A stretch of 37,128 bases of DNA from Hassallia byssoidea VB512170 (GTDB taxonomy: Bacteria; Cyanobacteriota; Cyanobacteriia; Cyanobacteriales; Nostocaceae). A program made the translations under genes and the position numbers. A model generated the notes under the pieces. It saw only the letters and a program-made list of their open reading frames with translations, had not been told where the DNA came from and did not search any database. This document shows, in pieces, positions 34,076 through 37,128 of the stretch; the stretch's first letter is position 1; each line of letters begins with the position of its first letter. The stretch is from NCBI RefSeq assembly GCF_000817785.2, contig NZ_JTCM02000063.1, positions 1-37,128 of the forward strand, in the 5' to 3' direction.

Positions 34076-34091
34076 AAAAATTAGTTAACTA
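34076..34091. promoter_or_regulatory. TAGTTAACTA palindrome in the divergent spacer
   Basis: TAGTTAACTA (34082-34091) is a perfect 10-bp palindrome, and TAACTAA/TTAGTTA pair around AAAA just before it (34070-34087). Such short dyads are common TetR-family operators, so this is a candidate site for the divergent regulator. Confidence 0.35.
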
Positions 34092-34111
34092 GTTTGGGCA
34101 TAACTCAGTCA

Positions 34112-34156
34112 GTAGATTAAGTAAAAAACATTACGCTGTAAGCTCACTTAATCTAC
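34112..34156. promoter_or_regulatory. 11-bp perfect inverted repeat upstream of the Rieske gene
   Basis: GTAGATTAAGT (34112-34122) is exactly inverted as ACTTAATCTAC (34146-34156), with a small TTAC-GCT-GTAA hairpin in the 23-nt spacer. It ends 37 bases before the Rieske start. It may be a two-site operator (half-site centres 34 bp apart, about three helical turns) or an RNA leader stem. I cannot tell which. Confidence 0.5.
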
Positions 34157-34193
34157 AATATTTTGCTGTAGTCATAAAAGGAAGAAAATAACA

Positions 34194-35183
34194 ATGTCTA
34201 TGCTTTTTGGCGCACCTTGGCTGTTAGCACACAAATCGATGTTAGAGGTAAACAAACCGAGAAAAGTTTCCCTCTACGGTTGTGATTACGTGCTGTGGAA
34301 AGATGCAGCAGGTAAAATCAGTGCCTTACCTAATGCTTGTCCTCATATGGGAGCAATGTTATCTTCAGGTTGGTGTCAGCAACGTGAAGATAAAACTAGT
34401 GTTGTAGTTTGTCCATTTCATGCTTTGGAATTTGACAGTGAAGGTTGTACTATTTTGCCCGGTTCAAATAAGAAAACTTTACCACAATTGCAACCGTTAG
34501 AACTGATTATTCAAGATGATTTTATTTGGTCTTATGGCGGATATGAACCCAAAGTACCAATTCCGACAATTTTGAATGAAATAACTGCTAAGTATGACTT
34601 TATTGGACATACAGCAGACACCAGCGTGGAGACAGACTTGCTCACCATGCTGCTAAATATGCACGATTATAACCATCAAAACGGTACTCATCGCCCTTTA
34701 TTTAGAATTGAAGAAGTGCAATTTGAGAAGTTTATCGACAACGGGCATGAATCGCACGCTTTTTTTGATATGCCTACAGCACCTACAACTTTAAGAGAAA
34801 AAATCAGCAATCCTGATTTGTTGCTACTACCAAAAGTCCTGAAACCGCACTTAGAAAATCACTTTCCGTCTTTAATAATTTCACATGTTGAAAACTGGGC
34901 AGCTAAAGTTGCACAATGCCACCTGTTTATCCCAGAATCGGAGATGCGGACACGCACTTATGTATTGATGTTTGGGCAAGCGAAACATCCAGCATTTAAA
35001 GCGTTGGGTAACAAGTTTCTCGACTTTGCCAAAGTTGTTGTCGAACAAGATGCAGATATTTTAGGGAAAATTTACCCAAATACTCCACAGAAAATTAAGC
35101 TCAATAATGAAGTGGGAATGGATTGGGTAAGACGCAATTTTGCCAGTTTCCCCGAAATTGGGGAACCGAATTTTTCTAAGTAA
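34194..35183 (+). CDS. Rieske [2Fe-2S] non-heme iron oxygenase
   Basis: The 329-aa enzyme combines a Rieske domain with ligands C49, H51, C73 and H76 (CPHMG and CPFHALEF) and a catalytic domain with the mononuclear iron motif D158-x2-H161-x4-H166 (HDYNHQNGTH). It thus belongs to Rieske oxygenases that hydroxylate, desaturate or demethylate small molecules with O2. The 21-residue gap between the two Rieske motifs is slightly longer than usual. The QDAD block near the C-terminus may supply the third iron ligand. The substrate is unknown and no dedicated reductase is nearby. GGAAG lies 11 bp before ATG 34194. Controlled, most likely, by the divergent TetR gene. Confidence 0.92.
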   Translation: MSMLFGAPWLLAHKSMLEVNKPRKVSLYGCDYVLWKDAAGKISALPNACPHMGAMLSSGWCQQREDKTSVVVCPFHALEFDSEGCTILPGSNKKTLPQLQPLELIIQDDFIWSYGGYEPKVPIPTILNEITAKYDFIGHTADTSVETDLLTMLLNMHDYNHQNGTHRPLFRIEEVQFEKFIDNGHESHAFFDMPTAPTTLREKISNPDLLLLPKVLKPHLENHFPSLIISHVENWAAKVAQCHLFIPESEMRTRTYVLMFGQAKHPAFKALGNKFLDFAKVVVEQDADILGKIYPNTPQKIKLNNEVGMDWVRRNFASFPEIGEPNFSK

Positions 35184-35493
35184 TTATTGCAGTATTCGCA
35201 TCTAGGTTAAGTGTTTAACCTACGATTTTAGATCAAAGGCGATCGCATGGCAGTTACATTCCTCTGCTATAAGCAAATGCTGCGCGATCGCTTTCACGCC
35301 ACCCCCAAAACTACCATACTATCGGCATTAAATCCTAGTTTATTTAAAAATTATATTTCTCTCCCAATTATGAAGTAATTGTAAAACTTAATAAGTTGGT
35401 ATATATAATTATCCTAAATAAATTTAATGTTAATATTACTTAGCATTATTTAGGATGATGCTTTTTTGTCAATTTATCAAATTGGAGGTGGGA
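35184..35493. promoter_or_regulatory. Leader of the SulP gene with an 11-bp inverted repeat
   Basis: ATCCTAAATAA (35411-35421) is exactly inverted as TTATTTAGGAT (35446-35456) around a 24-nt loop. The right arm covers the ATG at 35455, which argues that translation begins further on. Two HIP1-type octamers lie at about 35240 and 35285. No gene is seen in the gap. Confidence 0.45.
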
Positions 35494-36996
35494 GTGCATT
35501 TTATTAAAAATAAATACAAAAACAAGAGTACTACAGTAGCTCGTAAATTAAATTTTTCCAGAGTAAAAACTCTAGATTTTTCTCATGTTAGAGGTGATGT
35601 TTTAGCAGGGATGACTGTAGCGTTAGCGCTGATTCCAGAATCTCTGGCTTTTGCTGCTATAGCTAAAGTTGAACCAATGGTAGCTCTATATACTTCCTTT
35701 TGTATAGCGATCGTTATTTCCGTGTTTGGTGGAAGACCGGCAATGATTTCGGCAGCAACTGGTTCGATGTCGTTACTGATGACATCATTAGTAGAAAAAC
35801 ATGGAGTTGAGTATTTATTTGCAGCCACCATTTTAACTGGGATAGTTCAATTTCTGATGGGAGTTGGGAAATTAAGCAGATTTTTTAGCTTTATTCCTCA
35901 ATCGGTTGTGGCAGGTTTTGTGAATGCTTTAGGCATGTTAATTTTTGTAGCTCAAGTTAAACAATTTGCTGGACAACCTTGGCAAATGTATTTGATGGTA
36001 GCAGCTACATTGGCGATTGTTTATCTTTTACCTCGTATTACCAAAATTGTACCATCACCGTTAGTTGCGATTGTAATTATGACAATCGTGGCAATAACTA
36101 CAAAAGTCAATGTTCGCAGAGTCGGAGATATTGGTAATATTACAGGTACGCTACCATCGTTTCATCTGCCGCATATTGATTTTTCTTTAGAAAGCTTTTT
36201 AATTATTTTGCCTTACTCATTAACGCTCTCGATTGTCGGTCTTTTAGAATCTTTATTAACAGCAGATTTACTCAATGAGTTAACAGAAACCAAAAGCTCT
36301 AAAAATCGAGAAGTCAAAGGTCAGGGGATTGCCAACATAGTCACAGGCTTTTTTGGTGGAATGGCTGGTTGTGGTATGGTTGGGCAATCAATTATTAATA
36401 TTAGGTCTGGAGGCAAAGGGCGTTTATCAACTTTTGTGTCTGGGGCTTTTTTATTAACTTTAATCTTTGTTTTTAGAGATATAGTTAAGCAGATACCGAT
36501 GGCGGCATTAATTGGTATCATGATTATGGTGGCTTTTGAAACCTTTAGTTGGAAATCATTACAACAGTTAAGAAAAATGCCCCTGAGTGATGCGATTGTC
36601 ATGCCTGTAACGGTAGCGATCGCTCTCTTGACTAATGACCTTGCTAAAGGTGTTTTGGTCGGCGTAATTATTAGCACTTTTATTTTCGCTTGGAAAGCAG
36701 CCCAAATCAAAGCAATAAAATCATTCGATGCTTGTGGTGCGAAAATATATACAATATCCGGACAACTTTTCTTTGGTTCAATTACCAGCTTTATCGAGTT
36801 CTTTAACTATGCAGAAGACCCGGAAAAAGTTATCATTGACTTTCATCATGCTCATGTCTGGGATCATGCTGCTGTAACTGCAATTTCTCAGGTCGTTGCT
36901 CGATATGAAAAATTAGATAAGCATGTGGTGATTGTTGGTATGAACCAAGATCAGTCATTTATAAATCAGGTAGGTTCGGAAGAATTTGTGAACTGA
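35494..36996 (+). CDS. SulP-family anion transporter with STAS domain
   Basis: About 500 aa. SulP carriers move sulfate, bicarbonate or related anions across the cytoplasmic membrane. The protein has the SulP opening HVRGDVLAGMTVALALIPES, about ten to twelve hydrophobic helices with motifs such as PQSVVAGFVNALGMLIFVAQ and GQGIANIVTGFFGGMAGCGM, and a C-terminal STAS domain (GAKIYTISGQLFFGSI, VIIDFHHAHVWDHAAV). I prefer the GTG at 35494, which has GGAGG 5 bp before it; the ATGs at 35455/35458 overlap a stem-loop arm and lack a ribosome site. In cyanobacteria some SulP proteins (BicA) take up bicarbonate, but this one is not assigned. It follows the Rieske gene at a distance and may not be in its operon. 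Confidence 0.9.
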   Translation: MHFIKNKYKNKSTTVARKLNFSRVKTLDFSHVRGDVLAGMTVALALIPESLAFAAIAKVEPMVALYTSFCIAIVISVFGGRPAMISAATGSMSLLMTSLVEKHGVEYLFAATILTGIVQFLMGVGKLSRFFSFIPQSVVAGFVNALGMLIFVAQVKQFAGQPWQMYLMVAATLAIVYLLPRITKIVPSPLVAIVIMTIVAITTKVNVRRVGDIGNITGTLPSFHLPHIDFSLESFLIILPYSLTLSIVGLLESLLTADLLNELTETKSSKNREVKGQGIANIVTGFFGGMAGCGMVGQSIINIRSGGKGRLSTFVSGAFLLTLIFVFRDIVKQIPMAALIGIMIMVAFETFSWKSLQQLRKMPLSDAIVMPVTVAIALLTNDLAKGVLVGVIISTFIFAWKAAQIKAIKSFDACGAKIYTISGQLFFGSITSFIEFFNYAEDPEKVIIDFHHAHVWDHAAVTAISQVVARYEKLDKHVVIVGMNQDQSFINQVGSEEFVN

Positions 36997-37031
36997 GCGT
37001 GATTTCATAACAATTGAAGGGGAATGTTGCG

Positions 37032-37128
37032 ATCGCTCTGCATTAACATAACATCGCTCTGCATTGGCATAACATCGCTCTGCATTAACATAACATCGCT
37101 CTGCATTGGCATAACATCGCTCTGCATT
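37032..37128 (+). repeat. 21-bp tandem repeat with alternating AA/GG copies, open at the window edge
   Basis: The unit ATCGCTCTGCATT[AA/GG]CATAAC repeats at 37032, 37053, 37074, 37095 and 37116 (partial), with AA and GG alternating, so the true period is 42 bp. It begins inside a GCGATCGC octamer and continues past the end of the window. Confidence 0.85.

Noticed and set aside
37021-37128. CRISPR-like array at the right edge
   Set aside because: Units are contiguous 21-mers with no unique spacers, so it is a plain tandem repeat.

Overview
The window looks like chromosome from a filamentous, probably heterocyst-forming, cyanobacterium. The octamer GCGATCGC (HIP1) and its GCGATC/CGATCGC variants recur inside and between genes. 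There is a divergent sufR / sufBCDS locus of the cyanobacterial type, and non-coding DNA is dotted with heptanucleotide tandem repeats and small palindromic repeats typical of Nostocales. Genus-level placement is not possible from this sequence alone. There are no rRNA, tRNA or CRISPR features that I can see.

Layout. (1) 1-6086: an envelope or exopolysaccharide block. It holds a degenerate nuclease-family fragment, an extended-SDR epimerase-like gene on the minus strand, a GT4 glycosyltransferase, an undecaprenyl-phosphate-type sugar transferase, and the two-step GDP-L-fucose pathway (gmd, then GDP-L-fucose synthase). (2) 6087-8750: an accessory stretch with a TPR gene relic, small unassigned ORFs, repeats, and a compact RHH-antitoxin/MazF-like toxin pair with an 18-bp palindrome at its start. 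(3) 8751-16237: the most unusual locus, a two-gene translationally coupled operon. A 434-aa P-loop ATPase overlaps by ATGA a 2061-aa STAND protein. The large protein combines a Walker-less ATPase-like N-terminus, a TPR-rich region, an nSTAND1-type NTPase, a coiled coil, one predicted membrane helix and about 23 WD40 blades. It ends at an elaborate nested hairpin region facing a convergent secreted TPR protein. (4) 17397-19595: a YbjQ-family protein, a four-helix membrane protein and a small conserved protein, separated by repeat-rich DNA. (5) 19701-25690: SufR, two SufR operators, then sufB, sufC, sufD and sufS for Fe-S cluster assembly. sufD carries an in-frame insertion that looks like an interspersed DNA repeat. 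(6) 25792-29393: a Uma2-type nuclease, a zinc-ribbon protein, an orphan Imm1-like immunity protein, a second GT4 glycosyltransferase and a PIG-L deacetylase. (7) 29394-33276: repeat and possible mobile-element debris around a 724-aa exported NHL-type beta-propeller protein. (8) 33277-37128: a TetR regulator divergent from a Rieske oxygenase with a striking inverted repeat between them, then a SulP-STAS transporter. The window ends inside a 21-bp tandem repeat whose copies alternate AA/GG.

How genes work together. The sugar genes plausibly build and export a fucose-containing surface polysaccharide. suf makes sulfur-donor and scaffold machinery under [Fe-S]-sensing SufR. The MazF-type module, the STAND operon, the Imm1 orphan and the Uma2 gene are accessory or conflict-type functions. 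The STAND pair is the best candidate for an incompletely described signalling or defence system. This is inferred from domain architecture and operon structure, not demonstrated.
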